In this document: piece by piece, positions 12,127-24,407 of the stretch
Layout of the letters: every line of letters begins with the position of its first letter
How positions within the stretch are numbered: the first letter of the stretch is position 1
Assembly: GCA_027382625.1 (NCBI GenBank)
Contig: JAJKFJ010023561.1
Coordinates: forward strand, 62,001 to 126,000
Origin: Tetmemena sp. SeJ-2015
Taxonomy: Eukaryota > Ciliophora > Spirotrichea > Sporadotrichida > Oxytrichidae
Length of the DNA: 64,000 bases
Reading direction: 5' to 3'
The notes under the pieces: model-generated
What the model was told of the DNA's origin: nothing
The model's database searches: none
The model's input: the letters and a program-made list of their open reading frames with translations, nothing else
Program-made: the position numbers and the translations under genes

Positions 12127-13518
12127 ATGCAAATGAGTCACAAAGATTATCAAACTTTTTATTCCTCACCTTAAAATAGAGAAGACCAAAACTTAAAATT
12201 TTCTTCATTAAATCAGAAAACAGATAGCTCAAAAGAAATAAATTAAGAAAAGTAGCAGCTGATCCCATTATAGAACAATTAGAATTATAAACATGCTTCT
12301 CAAGGATTTTTGTCTAAGATAAAGCCTATTTTAGGAATGCTTTGCATGATGGGCTCGATGTTAATGCTCTTCTTAAATTAAATTCAGAATAAAATAAAGT
12401 GCAAATGCTCGTGTTAACTTCTATAATTTTCAAAAGATTGCAAAAGTTAAATTCAAATTACACTTTTTTCGATATGATGTTTACTCGAGGAGTATTTCAT
12501 ATAGTTATCTTTTCGGTTTAATTATACTTTTTCTGATCCCAAAAAAAAAAGTGTTACCAAAAATCAGTACAAAGATGTTTTCCTCAGATATTTAAGTTAT
12601 TTAAGTATTAAATGGAATAATTTAAAGAATTTAGAGATGTGTGCTTACCACCGTGAACATGTACTTTTATTGGTATGCAGTTTAAAAGCTCACAATAAGC
12701 TTAATGGCAATCATCACATATTTAATACCCATAGTTACTATGATTTTATCTCATTTATTGCTTAAGGAAACTATCCTGCCTGTAGAGATCTAATATTTAT
12801 ATTTTTAAATCTTTAACATTGTTGCTTGTCTTTTTGGGATAATTTTGGTGATGTACAATAACCTAATGAGAGACTTGTTCTATTAAGATAGCGAGATTGT
12901 TTAAACTTCATTATAAAAGGATAATAAGCATCTTCCGTCCTTGTTCAATTTAAATTTTAAAATGGAAAGATTAGATTATTCTGTGCCTTTTCTTAGGTAG
13001 TGACAACTTCTGCTACCTTTTTAATTATGAGAAAAATCCGAACTGTTCACTTTTCAATTGTGAACGCTAGCTTTGGAGTTTTCTTTTTTATTGTGTCCTC
13101 AGTAATTTGGATTTCTTTTAGAATCAACGTCTCATATTCGATAATTTATAATTGCATATAACATTTTAATAATTGTAAGATGCATTTTTAATTGATTGTT
13201 TAAATCGTTTTATGAGAGTTGATGTGAGGCTCTTTTTTCGTTGATTGGATTTTCTCTTGACCAATAACTATGGAAAAAATCTACGAGCTAGACAACCACA
13301 GAATCATCCTTAGATTACATAGGAATAGTGTTTTCTTATACTAGACTTTCATTTTAAAAATGCCTATTTACCTTTTATATTTTATTTTATATATAATGAA
13401 ATAGAGTTTTTAGGAGCTCTTATTATTGAAAACTGAAATAGAAAAAAATAAAATTATTTTGTATTAAATTGGCATTCACCCCTAATTATGTCTAAAGTTT
13501 TTAAAATAATTAGACTGA
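12127..13518 (+). CDS. DMT/EamA-type transporter, copy 4, degenerate 3' end
   Basis: Fourth member. It starts at ATG 12127 (MQMSHKDYQTFYSS), with a long Gln/Asn-rich tail, then LSKIKPILGMLCMMGSM (12310), FKRLQKLNSNYTFFDMMFTRG (12425), CVLTTVNMYFYWYAVQKLTISLMAIITYLIPIVTMILS (12638-12750), and VHFSIVNASFGVF (13045). Up to about 13150 it is close to copy 3. The last part has decayed: the NQLWIIA..LDKAS block at 13240-13300 is broken by frameshifts and substitutions, although SLDYIGIVFSY (13310) and LKFLKQLD with TGA 13516-13518 remain readable. A better-preserved version of this same 3' part lies downstream at 14.3 kb. Either copy 4 is becoming a pseudogene, or the downstream segment replaces its end during genome rearrangement (speculative). 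Confidence 0.6.
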
Positions 13519-13724
13519 TATTTAAATTGCTAATTTAAATTTTAAAAATAAAACTACTTACTAATCTTTTTGTTAATTTACTATATTTATCAAATTAGTA
13601 AAAAAATAAATTAATTTAGTTTCCTTTTTAATTATTCATGATTTATATTCATTTATGAAAAATGAAAAATAAAAAAAATTTAAATTCCTTAATAGTAATT
13701 TTTAGATGAATCAAAAGTCATGAT

Positions 13725-13726
<2 letters not shown>
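13250..13726 (+). repeat. Segmental duplication, unit 1
   Basis: This interval and 14343-14905 share the transporter 3' block, including the identical stretch agaat/atcatccttagattacat and the following GIVFSY codons. They also share the LKxLxQLD end and the downstream motif tcaaaagtcat.atcattttt. The units lie about 1.1 kb apart in direct orientation. Confidence 0.6.

Positions 13727-13777
<51 letters not shown>
13727..13777. repeat. Poly(T) tract of 51 nt
   Basis: An uninterrupted run of 51 T, far longer than any other homopolymer in the window. It begins directly after the shared motif tcaaaagtcatgatca, which also ends the duplicated unit at 14.9 kb. It could be the A-tail of a retroposed sequence on the minus strand, a slippage-expanded T-run (the second unit has only five T here), or an assembly artefact. 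Confidence 0.9.
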
Positions 13778-14310
13778 CAGTTTTATTTTAAATTAATAAA
13801 TAATTTATGTTTTATTTAAAGCATATATTTTCTTTTAATTTGAAGCTCCTATTAAAAGATAGATATTTAAAATTTATATAAAATATTAATATTTATGCAA
13901 CCATTATTTTTTCTATATAAACAGATAAATAAAGAAGCCTCTTTTATTTTATCTATCTTTCAAATATTTTATAATTAATAAACTAATATTTATTTAAAAT
14001 TTTAAAGCTTATTTGTTATAAAACTTATAATAATAAATGACTTTAAGCATGAAATATCTTTGTTGATTATCAATAAAAAAATTATAGTAATCTTTGCAAA
14101 AAATAAAGAAAATTTCTATAAAGCCGCCTTAAAGATAAAATTTTCAACCCTGATGTTCTTAAAACATTATGATAATTCTCTAAAATAAAAATATGAGTAG
14201 GATATCTTTTATTTGAATTTGGACTAAAAATTGGTGTTTTCTGTATTTTAGGCTAGATCGGATTTTTCATATTTTCATAAAAAATGGATGACAGGAAAGC
14301 CCCCAAATCT
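13778..14310. other. AT-rich spacer after poly(T)
   Basis: Roughly 530 bases, extremely AT-rich, with no reading frame that resembles a neighbour and no recognised element. It separates the degenerate and intact versions of the transporter 3' block. Confidence 0.5.
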
Positions 14311-14317
14311 TTTATAA

Positions 14318-14671
14318 TTTCATGAATAGTGAGTAGCTGCTGCTAATTTTCTTGATTGGCATTTTCTCAACTCTGACCAATCAGCTCTGGATAATAGCTA
14401 CGCAGCTAGATAAAGCCAGCAGAATATCATCCTTAGATTACATAGGAATAGTGTTTTCTTATACTGGAGACATCATTTTATAATTTAATTTCCATTTCTA
14501 TATTTAAATTTTACTAGGCTACTAAATGAAACCTATTGAGTTTTTAGGAGTCTCTATCATTATTCTTATAAATAAAATAGAATAAACGTGTAGAACTAAA
14601 ATTATTTTCGCTTAAATATTGGCAGTTCATCCCTAATTATGGCTCTAAAATATTTAAATTAATTAGACTGA
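14318..14671 (+). pseudogene. DMT/EamA transporter, isolated C-terminal fragment (copy 5)
   Basis: Only the last quarter of the transporter is present. It opens with NSEQLLLIFLIGIFSTLTNQ, then LWIIATQLDKASRISSLDYIGIVFSYTGDIIL, GYQMKPIEFLGVSIII, and after a frame change LKYLNQLD with TGA 14669-14671. No start codon or upstream transporter sequence precedes it. The block is better preserved than the matching end of copy 4, so it is either a truncated duplicate or a germline segment used as the 3' end of copy 4. The nine bases TTTATAATT just before it (14311-14319) also occur at 13145-13153 in copy 4. That match is AT-rich and is weak evidence. Confidence 0.55.
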
Positions 14672-14905
14672 TACCTTTTAAATTGCTTCCAGTTTCAATT
14701 TTTTTTATAAAATAAATATAACTTACTACTCATTGTTTGTTTTTAAATTTTATTGAAATTACAAAAATAAATATAAGCGGTTAATTTTTCTCAACTTTTC
14801 AATATTTCTATTTCATTTTGATTCTACTATGAAAAATTAAATTTAATCCTTAATTAGCCACCCTATTCTTAAGATTGAATTCAAAAGTCATTATCATTTT
14901 TATCA
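14343..14905 (+). repeat. Segmental duplication, unit 2
   Basis: Partner of 13250-13726 in direct orientation. It carries the intact transporter C-terminal block and the downstream motif tcaaaagtcattatcattttt, but without the long T tract. Confidence 0.6.
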
Positions 14906-15543
14906 GCAAATTGAATAAATTTATTTGGCTGCAGATTTTAATTCTCATCTGATTAATTTAAATCTTAATTTATCTCAAAATAGAAAAATATTTTTTAAAA
15001 GTATTTGAAAAATTTAGGCTGTTTAGAAATTATGATGTTATCAGGAATTTTTATTTAAGTCTATGAAATTGCTAGTTCATAAATTACAAAAAATAAATGC
15101 ATTCACTTTTTTAGATTATTTAAATATTAATGAAAAAAATCTTTGACATATAAGGAGTTAATTTAATTAATAAGTTTAAAATACCCAATTATCGTTGATA
15201 AATACTTATATTAAATATAAAAAATTAATGCATAGTATTAAGAAATGCGATATTCTATTTAAACTTATAAAGTTATGTCCAATATAAAAAACTAAAATAA
15301 CAATCATGTCAAAATTATAAAAATATAAATTCACGTATTTAATTATTTTATTATTCTAAGCCTTATTAAATTAAAATACCAAAAATCAAATGAATCAAGT
15401 ATACTCTATTAGATATTCCATTTACTTAATAATTACAGAGTTTAAAAATAAATTTTGAATTTTGCTTATTAACAAAAAATATAAAATTCAAAATTAAGTA
15501 CCTGAAAGCAGACGATGAAGACATAAACAACTCAACTGTAGAA
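14906..15543. other. AT-rich spacer before copy 6
   Basis: About 640 bases of AT-rich sequence without a supported frame. Presumed 5' region of transporter copy 6; no promoter motif can be defended. Confidence 0.45.
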
Positions 15544-16975
15544 ATGAAAAATATGAATATAGATACATCAGCAGATATTAGAACAGAAGAAACTACTCCT
15601 GAAGAAGTAGATCTTAATGTAATACAAAATTAACACAAGAACTTCAACAGAAAATAAAACCCTTACTAGGAATGATATCCATGATTGCATCAATTCAACA
15701 AAATTCTGCTATCAACGAATTATAAATATTGATTCTCCTGTTAGTGGTGAACATGTTCATATTTAAAAAGGTCCAAAAAATTAACCCCAAATACACATTT
15801 TCAGAACTCATGGTCACTCGAGGATTATTTCAATTCATCATTCAGTTTTTCCAGTATTATATTCTAAGGTTGGATGTCAGAAATCTTAACAAAGAACAGC
15901 TTAAACTGATAGCACTGATTTTATCTAACTATTTTTAATAATTATTTTTACAATTCTGAGATGCGTATTATCAACCACAAATATGTATTGCTACTGGTTC
16001 GCCCTTCAAAAGCTGTCAATAAGCTTATTATCAGTAATTTCATACCTCACTCCTTTTATTACTCTGAGTATTCAAGCATTCATCCTCAAAGAAAGAACAT
16101 CTTCAATTTAAAGTTCTACAATTTGTTTTTAATGGGACTATAATTCAATAGAAATAGTCAACATGGTTTATATATTTTTTGGGCTTGTCACTTTTAGGGA
16201 TATTCTTGATACTTTCAAACAATTTAAGAAGAGATTTGCTTAACCAAAACAGCAATGAAATTAGCGCAGGAAATTCATAGTAAGATAATGTTTAGTAAGA
16301 TAATAAAGACTTGTTTAATTCTATAAATTATAATATGAATTTGTTCTCCCTTAGCATATTTAAAATTTCTTGTAATCATTAAATATAGCATGGCTTTTGT
16401 TCAAACAATTTCATGTGGGTTGACTTTTATCCTATTTCGAAAACTAAAATAAGTTCACTATGTTATAGTAAATGGCTTGTACGCCTGCTTTCTCACTCTG
16501 TTCTCTATCGCATTTTGGCTAGTATATCGTTATGACTAGGATAGTAGCATCTTTTTAATTTTTAAAAAGATATTGATTATACAAAATTATCTTGTCGTCT
16601 TTGTGGGATAGTTAACAAATTACTCTTATAATCATCCTAGGAATAAGCTCAAACTTTTCAAATCAACTCTGGATAATCGCCTGCCAATTAGATAAGCCAA
16701 GCAGAGTTGCTACATTGGATTACACGAGCATAGTGTTTTCATACATTGGCGATGTTATTCTTGATTAAATCATTTGTTTATTTAATTAGCATACATTATT
16801 ATTCTATTTGGATACTCTCTTTCCTTTCTCGAATTTATAGGTGCTTCTATTGTAATTGCTTGCTCACATATAAATATAATAATATTATATTTGCATTGCT
16901 CTACTTTCATCATGATCCTAAAGTACTTTAATTAATTTATTTATATATTTATTTTACTTCAACAAGCTGAATTGA
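15544..16975 (+). CDS. DMT/EamA-type transporter, copy 6
   Basis: Last array member. It starts at ATG 15544 (MKNMNIDTSADIRTEE) and has an acidic tail. A frame change near 15615 precedes TQELQQKIKPLLGMISMIAS (15640-15690). Then NPKYTFSELMVTRGLFQFIIQ (15785), RCVLSTTNMYCYWFALQKLSISLLSVISYLTPFITL (15960-16075), LGIFLILSNNLRRDLL (16198), VHYVIVNGLYACF (16453), LGISSNFSNQLWIIACQLDKPSRVATLDYTSIVFSYIGD (16640-16750), and MILKYFNKLN with TGA 16973-16975. The last motif is contiguous only after removing a 31-nt IES at 16929-16959. It is more diverged from copies 3 and 4 than they are from each other. Probably a functional metabolite transporter; substrate unknown. Confidence 0.68.
16929..16959 (+). 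other. IES, 31 nt, pointer TACTT
   Basis: TACTT occurs at 16924-16928 and 16955-16959. Removing one copy plus the all-AT insert between them gives aag-tac-ttc-aac-aag-ctg-aat-tga. That is KYFNKLN-stop, matching the KYLNKLD-stop end of the sister copies. Without removal the frame runs on with unrelated hydrophobic residues. Confidence 0.85.
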
Positions 16976-17485
16976 TTTCTATTTCTATTGCTTTTGTTAA
17001 TTGATTGGCCTATTTTAGAAAATGGGTGATTTGAAAGTGCATCAAATGAGGGAGCTTAAATTATTATAAATTCTATAATTAAGAAAAAAGGGAAACAATT
17101 AAATTCATACGTTCTTTCATGAGCAAAGCTGATTCCTCCTCCCGCATATCTTAATTTCAAATTAAATAATTCAACTTATCAATTTATTTATTTAGGGATA
17201 TTTAATTTGAGACTTACTCATAGGAAAATGTAAGATAAAAGTCTATAAATACAAATTTTCCATGTTCACTAAATTAATAAAACAAAATAAATAATTTTAA
17301 ATTTGCTAAATCAAGTCTCAAATATTGTATTATAGGATTAAAACGTATAAGCAGCAGCAGGAGTCACAGATTACTACGAAACTCGTTGCCTATTCGCTCT
17401 AAATCAAGATAAGTTAAAATTATTTTTCTCTTCTTAGGCTGTAAACAATATATAAGAGTAAAACACTCGAAGCCATAACCCCCAA
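16976..17485. other. AT-rich spacer
   Basis: A spacer between the transporter array and the next plus-strand gene. A frame continuous with that gene is open from about 17345. An intron-like GTTAAAATT..CTTCTTAG at about 17423-17447 suggests the gene may begin upstream of the start I chose. Otherwise nothing is recognised. Confidence 0.4.
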
Positions 17486-18103
17486 ATGAAGATGAATGCA
17501 TTTTTTTTTAATGCAGATACTTCAGACCTTCTCTCAGATTATGCGTTTCCTCAAAGCTCTACTATTGCATTAGAGCAGCAAAGAACTCACATTTAGTCTG
17601 TTGTAGATCCATAATTAGCAAAAGATCAAAGCAAAGAGCATCTACTTTAGAAGTACGCCTAATCTAATAATCAACAAAAGTTCAACAATCCCAATTAGAT
17701 CCCCCATCATCTCAGATAAACATCCTCTGGCTAACCTAATCATCTATAAATGCAAAAGTCATTCACTACTACCAATCTAAACCACAACTATGGCAATACG
17801 TAAAAAAGAGAAGGAGGCAAAATGCTTATAAATAGTGTTAGTTCCGGTGTTAATACTGGATTGGCCAAAAGTATATTTACTACAAATATATAGAAGTAGA
17901 TAAGTCTTAATTCCCAAAAATCTTAGAGAGAAGACAAAATTCCAAGCAATGGTTTGAATTCTAGAAGGGAACAAACTTTAAAAGCTTCTGAAGATCTGCA
18001 ACTACCAGACCATAAAATTCAGGCTCTAAACTTTAGTATAAAAGTTTGCAGTAAATTTTTAATACAGTTAGCTTATCATCCTCCCGCATTAATGATAAAG
18101 TGA
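17486..18103 (+). CDS. Gln/Asn/Ser-rich protein of unknown function
   Basis: An open frame from ATG 17486 (MKMNAFFFNADTSDLLSD) to TGA 18101-18103 of about 205 codons, using many TAA/TAG as Gln. The middle is low-complexity (Gln, Asn, Ser, His). The last third contains a short hydrophobic block, then QLAYHPPALMIK before the stop. No known domain. The frame is open upstream to 17345, so the true start may be earlier. It converges on the minus-strand gene ending at 18198 with less than 100 bases between them. Confidence 0.5.
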
Positions 18104-18197
18104 AAATAGACCTGAATACTGAACAATTTAATAATTTCTGCATCTTATTAAACAACTTGGTAAATCTATAATCTAAAAATATAATTCACAAATAACT

Positions 18198-21100
18198 TCA
18201 TATAAAACTTAGTTAGCTGCTTTCTGTGTAGACGCTGCTCATTTCCATTATATCATCAAAGTTTCTCTTCTTGACAGTATTATCACCATACTTGGCCTTG
18301 AAATACCACTCATACTTTTGCTTGAACGGCTCTAATATATCTTTCTTCTCTAGCAAGTTAGCTTTGAAAAATATGCTAAATTTTTATTTTGATGGTATTT
18401 CCAAGATCGCCTTGCTTGAGTCGCTTGAAAATTCCCTCAGAATTTGACATTTTTTCAATCAATAAAAGGACTGCCTCTACTGAGGATTTGTCACTATTCG
18501 TATCGAGTCTTGAGATTACATCATTCTCATAAGCTTTGTCCTCATCAAACTCATCTGAAATGATAAATGAATTAGGCAATTGTATGATTCCCTTCTTCTC
18601 AGGAGATTTGAATTTGCCGGTGTTTTTGTTTTTCTATTTATGCTTTGGACTCTAAATTTGAGCTTAGTACTCTTCCGCATTGTAAAAAAACTTGCAATTT
18701 AAAATGTGGAGTGCAACTAAGGCAAGTGACTCAACGAATAAGTGCTCGTCAATCATTTCTTATTGGATAACTTGCTGCTGTTAGAATTGAGATCTGTTTG
18801 GTGATCCAACCCGAGACATTGGAGTAAACATCTTGGATTGGAAAAGTCCATTGACACCACCACCGCCATGGCTTGGAGTTCCTAACTAGGGACGCATAGT
18901 AGATAGCTAAGGCTTCATAGCAGATCCTCCGCCTATTTAAGAGCTCATCATACCTCCAGTTAATGCTTCATTCATGAAACTCAATGAGTGGAAAATTCTG
19001 TATAGAGAAGCTTTAGTAGTCTGACTTGGGAAAATATCGTGGTCGGTGCAAAATTAAATGTACTACTGGAAATTCATATATCCCTTACTATCATTCATAC
19101 TTAGTCATAGTTATAAATTATCTATCAGCATAGGATCTGTAGAGATCGATTATTGACTTGTGGAGAATAGTCAGCAAAGAAATCATTTCTTAATTGTCCA
19201 GTTTGAGGAGTAGGTTAGATATACCCTCACTATGCACACACCTCTTGTCGTTCAAGAATTTTAGTTAAGGCAGAATCAAGTTCTTTATAAGTTCTATGTA
19301 GTCTTAAATTCCTGTCGAATTATTCTTTAAGATTTTTGAAGATAAGATTTCCAGTAATTTTTTGAATTGATTAAAATCTAGACGAGTCGAGTTAGTGCCA
19401 TTTTTATCTAGTAGATGAGACTGCTTATCGAAGGTTGCTGATTTCATTGCTGAGGAGCTCTATCCGTATTAACTTCTATTTGAAACTAGCGCTCCAAACT
19501 TACCTCCCATTCTACTTTGTTACATCTAGGATTGAAACATTAACAGTCCCGACATTTGCTAACTTTAGTCAAGTCCTCCACCTGATAAGTCTATTATAAT
19601 TAAGTTAATATATCCTGACATTTAAGATTTGAAAGGGTCAAAAACATCAACAGTAGAATTGATAGACTTAGAGCTGACCTGTTTGAATGCTATATCCATT
19701 TCTTGAGTTGTGATTTACTTGAAGGATTGGAGAGCGTTCTAAGGTAATCTTGAAATACCCTTAATTAGCCCACACTCTCTAAGCATTTTGAAGAGTTTGC
19801 TAGATTTTAAATACTTGGTATTCATTGGCTCTCCATAGGAGCAATAAATTTCAAAAATCTTTCTTAACTCGTCTTCACTGTTCAGCAAGAACTCTTAATT
19901 TTATTGATCGTTCTCATCTGTGGCCGTAGCACCATCTTAAAATAATGAAATTTAAAACAATTTATTTTATTATCAGCAGGATTTATTATCAAAAAAGATA
20001 AATACTGATGACCCACGATTGAGAATAATTTGTTCAAATTTGATTTTTACCCTTCAAATAGTTTTTACTTAAACTTGAGATAAATTGCACAGATGAAATT
20101 ATAGAAATGCAAGAATCTTCTCCAGATGGCTCTATTATTTTCTTCAACAATATTCTTTATTGTAATTTCATATTTCTAAATTCACAATAAAAAATATTAA
20201 ATCCTACTAATAATATTTTCTTGTTCAGAATTGCTGTTCCTTGGTTCTAAGAATTAGTTAGCAAAGAGATGCTTATCTAAGATTCTAGAAAGCATCGCTT
20301 CCTTGGTGACCCATTAGAGTTCTTCCTAAGAATTAAGAACTAGATCATCAACGCCCTCTGCTTTTAAAATTTGCGCCAAGAGATCCTTCGATGGCAAAAA
20401 TGTCAAACTCTCATTATATGTCCTGTTTAGCTTAAGCATGAATTTCTTGAAGCCATCAATGTATATTAATAAATAATATTTTGCTTCCATCTTAATTATC
20501 TAGCTTTCGCAAGAAGAATAGAAGTTTCTTGATTAAATTGAATTCATGGGGGTTTTCTTGAGAGTGGTTGAAGTAAATAACGCTTAGTCTATATAAGAAT
20601 ATCACAAAGTGACTCAGAGTGAACACTTTTCCAAGATTATGATTGCTGCTTAAGAGCTTTGCTAACTCTGGATTATTCGTAAGCTCTTGGGTTGTTTAAG
20701 CATTTGTGATTGAGTACCATATCAAAAAACAAGCTCAACTAAAAATTTAAAAAATGAAAATGCTTTTTTTATTTCAAAAAATAACTTTTTTATTTTCCTT
20801 TAAAAAAATTTAATATCTTCTTTTGAAATATAAGCTTTCTGGTGAACAAGAAAAGGGGAAATTTCAAATTCTCTGGCAAAACTCATGACTGATTTAAGTG
20901 ATAGCTTTTTCAAATCACCTTGCTTGCTGCTTTTGTTAAGAGAGAGTTCCTGGTCAAAGAATTTGGAGTAAATTAGCTTAAGAATTGGGAAAATATCTGT
21001 GAAAATTACCTTGGTGTCATCGTTATACACTATCAGTTTAAGAGTTATAATTAAATCCTATTTATACTTAAAATGTTTTATAAGCAATTATTATAGCTCT

Positions 21101-24100
21101 GAGACAGTATATAAGGAATATTGAAATTCATCACTCTACGATTCTACTGCTTTTTCGATTCTTTTAAGTAGAGGCAGTACATTTTTCTTAAGTAATTCTT
21201 TTAAAGCAGACTTAGGATGCCTTTTGAAAGTTTCTTCGTATTTAATTTCAGATATTCTTAAGATCACATTCAAGAATTGCTCAAAGCTAATGTGCTTTAT
21301 CATATTTATAAAAAATTAAGCAAAGAAGTAAGTTAAATTTATAAGTAAGATATTGGTATGTTGCTAATTACACTCTTTAGTGAGAAGGATGCTCACAATA
21401 TTTTAGTTAATCTTTTTGTCATCAAATATTTGTGCATCTTTAAGCACTTTGAAAAAGTTAGTTGAGTTAACAAAAATATCCCCGCTTTCTAGGGAATAAT
21501 CGCAATAGTTCAAGAAAAGCTATTTAAGTCGAGTTTTTATAGCTTCAAGTCTTTCTTTCTTTTCATCTTTGCTAGTTTAAAAAAGAAAAATTTACCAGTC
21601 AGTTCTGTTAGACTGATAATCTAAACCTTCTTCTGCTTAGCTTTAGTTCTAAAACGATTGATTGTTTCTTTACTTAGAAGATTTAGCACTTGAATTAACT
21701 ACAGATTAAATTTAAAATGACTTGAATTACTCTAATTGGCTTTACTTCTATGAGAGACGCTGCCTGCTTTATCATTTTTGTCTTATAAATTACTTCTAGC
21801 TGAAGCTATCTCACTAGCCAATACTTAATTAGACTTGCAACTTAAATAGTAACTCTCTTACGCCTCCTATCCGGTAGCGTTTACACCTTCACTCATCACG
21901 CTAGGATTATTCTAATAAGAGAGCTTATCCTTTTCAGACTTGAAAACTTAGTAATTGTCCTCTTCTTCATTCATTTGCATTTCATCATCTGCAGCTGCAA
22001 TGTCTTATTGCACAGTTATAACACTCGCCACTTATTAAGCAGACCGCTTGATAGAGTTCTGTGATGAGTTTTTATTTTGTGATCTCTGAGATTGCTGAGA
22101 CTAATAATGAATAGAAGCGTTATTATCTCTCTGAGACTGTGACCTGTTCTCCTATTGCTAGAAAAGGTTTGAGTTAGAGTTTTAATTATTATTGATTATC
22201 AAGGTTGAACTATTACCACCAGGCTAAAGTTATTTTCTCATGCTTGATTGGTCAAGAAGGGCAGAGAGCTTGCTTTCGTTTTCCCAAGACTCTGGAATTG
22301 CAACCAAGGGATTGGATTGATAGTACTGATCAAGCTTCTTAGCAAGCTGGTCATCTTAGTTGTCGCCATGACTTATTATACCTGCACTCGCTCTGTTCAT
22401 GGAATTAGTATGGTCTTGTAACATCAAAGATTTGGTGGGAGTTGGTGTTGAGTACTGAGAGTAGGTTGATGCCTGCAGAGAAAGATCTTAAAGCAGGAAA
22501 TTCAAGTTGTTCTAGTTGTTGCTTGGCGCAGAAGTGCTATTCGACACATCTACATTATAAAAATGCCATTATACTGAAGTTAAACTTTTAATGAAATACA
22601 TGAGGATTGAAACATGAAAATGTGATGAATAAATAATATTTATGATTTCTTGGCAAGGGATGTCTTTGATCTCCAATATACTTTACTCCTTGGTTCTTCT
22701 GAAAATTAAGTTAACAGAAATAGAGTGTTTAATTCTAGAAGTCTTGTCCCTGATTAAGTTATGAGTCAAGTACTTGTGAAACACTCTTTTACTAGGATAA
22801 ACTTTCTCTGGTTTTCTCCTCTCCATCATCTCTCATATCCTCTCCACTTGCTTTTTTAATTTGCTCCTGTTAGTGCCAATTTTTACCTCTCTCTTTCTAA
22901 TTGTTATAGGTAAATATAACAAAGAATCCCATACAATATAAAGGGCTAGATACCATTTTGCTGATTATTTTTGGGAGACATTAAAGTATTGTTTAAGCTT
23001 TCAAGAAGTAGTCTAGTTTGAGAGAGAGGCTCGGATTGATAGCTAGTGCCGTGAATAGAAGTGGGAGTTTATTGCAAGCTAGGTCTCATATGCGCCACTG
23101 TATTCTAAGATCTGAAAGCAGCATCAGATTAGAGATGAGGATTTGACTGCTCTAAGTATTATTGCTGCTTTTGGTTCTAAAGTTTCGCATGCTACTGATG
23201 CTCAGCAGATTACTTCATTATTCTTACTGAAAATTAGAAAAATAAATATAGAAGGAATGAAAACTTAGCAATATTAGATCTTAACTGACAAAATTTAATT
23301 GTTTATTTATTAAACTAAAATAAAGCAACTACAATTTTCCGCATAAGCTTATAGAGTGCGAAAATCTAACCTTATTAAGTTAAATATAAACTCAATTACC
23401 TTGACAATAAGCATTATTCATTCATTAACATAAAAACTCATAATCTTAGAAAAGCTGCTGAGAGTAATTTTCGTATCTTGCAGAAATAAAATCAAGACTA
23501 AAATATTTTAATTATCTTAGTAGTACCTCTCTAAATGGTTGCGAAGATAATTGCATTAACTCTCTCCCAAGATGCCCGGAAAGAGCTTCCATTTATCCTC
23601 GATAATGCGAAAATCAATGTACTTCCTGCATTTGTCATCTAGCTGATTAAATAAGTCTTCAACTTGCTGCTTCTTCCTTGCTGTTGATTGCTATCTTTTG
23701 AAGTTGAAATTTTAACACAAAACATATGACCTTAGATTAAAAATGAAATGCAGGCCTTGTCCGTTCACAAAGCTACTGTTCAAGCTCTGATTGTTTGAAG
23801 TATAAGAAGGAGAGGCCATTTGTCGCTTGCTAGAGTCAATTGCTGAGGAGCTAATAACTTTTTAATAAACATCAGGATTGAATCTTCCCAGTCTTCTCTC
23901 TGGAATTAAGTACTCTTGTTACTTTGAGTTTACAAAAAGTTCAATCTCTCTTAGAACTTAAATATAAATAATCTCCATTCTTTACTAGGCTTGAGTCAAG
24001 TTCAAGAGAGGAGAGTCGTTCTAGTAGGAATCAAAGCATTCTTAGTTATCAGTGGTAATTTGCAAACTATCTCTCTACCCGTGAACTAGTTTATTTAAAT

Positions 24101-24407
24101 CCTTGTTTACCTTTGCGATATCTGCATCTTAAGAGCTTCTAATTTCATTTTCATTCATTGGCTCTGTAATCAATTTTACTGAGTTCTTATTAAAAAATTT
24201 AATTATAAACTCTAATACCATTTCACAGATCTTTAAAATGCTAATAGTGACTTCTCTGAAGGGATTACCTGGCTTGGAATTTACTTGAATTGATTGAGTG
24301 TCAGACTCCTGGATAGAAGCGAGAGGCTTGGATAAATTAGTACCTCCTCCATTTAATGATGTGTCTGAAGAGTTCTTAAGATAGGGTGTCAAGTTATTGT
24401 CACTCAA
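18198..24407 (-). CDS. Large protein with p25-alpha/EF-hand-like segments
   Basis: A multi-exon minus-strand gene of about 6 kb ending at TGA 18198-18200. N-terminal part (24.4-23.5 kb): polar, with KIDFRIIEDKWKLFPGILGES-like sequence. Middle (22.5-21.7 kb): strongly Ser/Asn/Gln-rich and disordered. The block at 21.0-20.8 kb (DIFPILKLIYSKFF...LSLKSVMSFAREFEISPFLV) and the block at 19.9-19.3 kb (LRKIFEIYCSYGEPMN...SKLFKMLRECGLI...TTQEMDIAFKQV...LDFNQFKKLLEIL) have the spacing of p25-alpha/TPPP-like or degenerate EF-hand domains, which bind microtubules in known members. The C-terminus is charged. The domain call is by eye and moderate. No ATG opens the first block: the frame at 24407 begins at TTG, exactly where the ankyrin gene upstream stops. 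The two may therefore be a single gene split by an unrecognised IES. Confidence 0.5.
18376..18394 (-). other. IES, 19 nt, pointer CAT
   Basis: On the minus strand CAT occurs at 18392-18394 and 18373-18375. Removing the 19-nt AT-rich piece joins GDLGNTI to FFKANLLEKK in one frame. Without this the reading runs into the wrong frame and stops. The pointer is short, so this is less certain than the longer ones. Confidence 0.55.

Noticed and set aside
13145..14319. TTTATAATT repeat as a proven pointer linking copy 4 to the intact 3' block
   Set aside because: Kept only as a low-weight hypothesis: nine all-AT bases are expected by chance in this AT-rich DNA, and frame restoration could not be shown.
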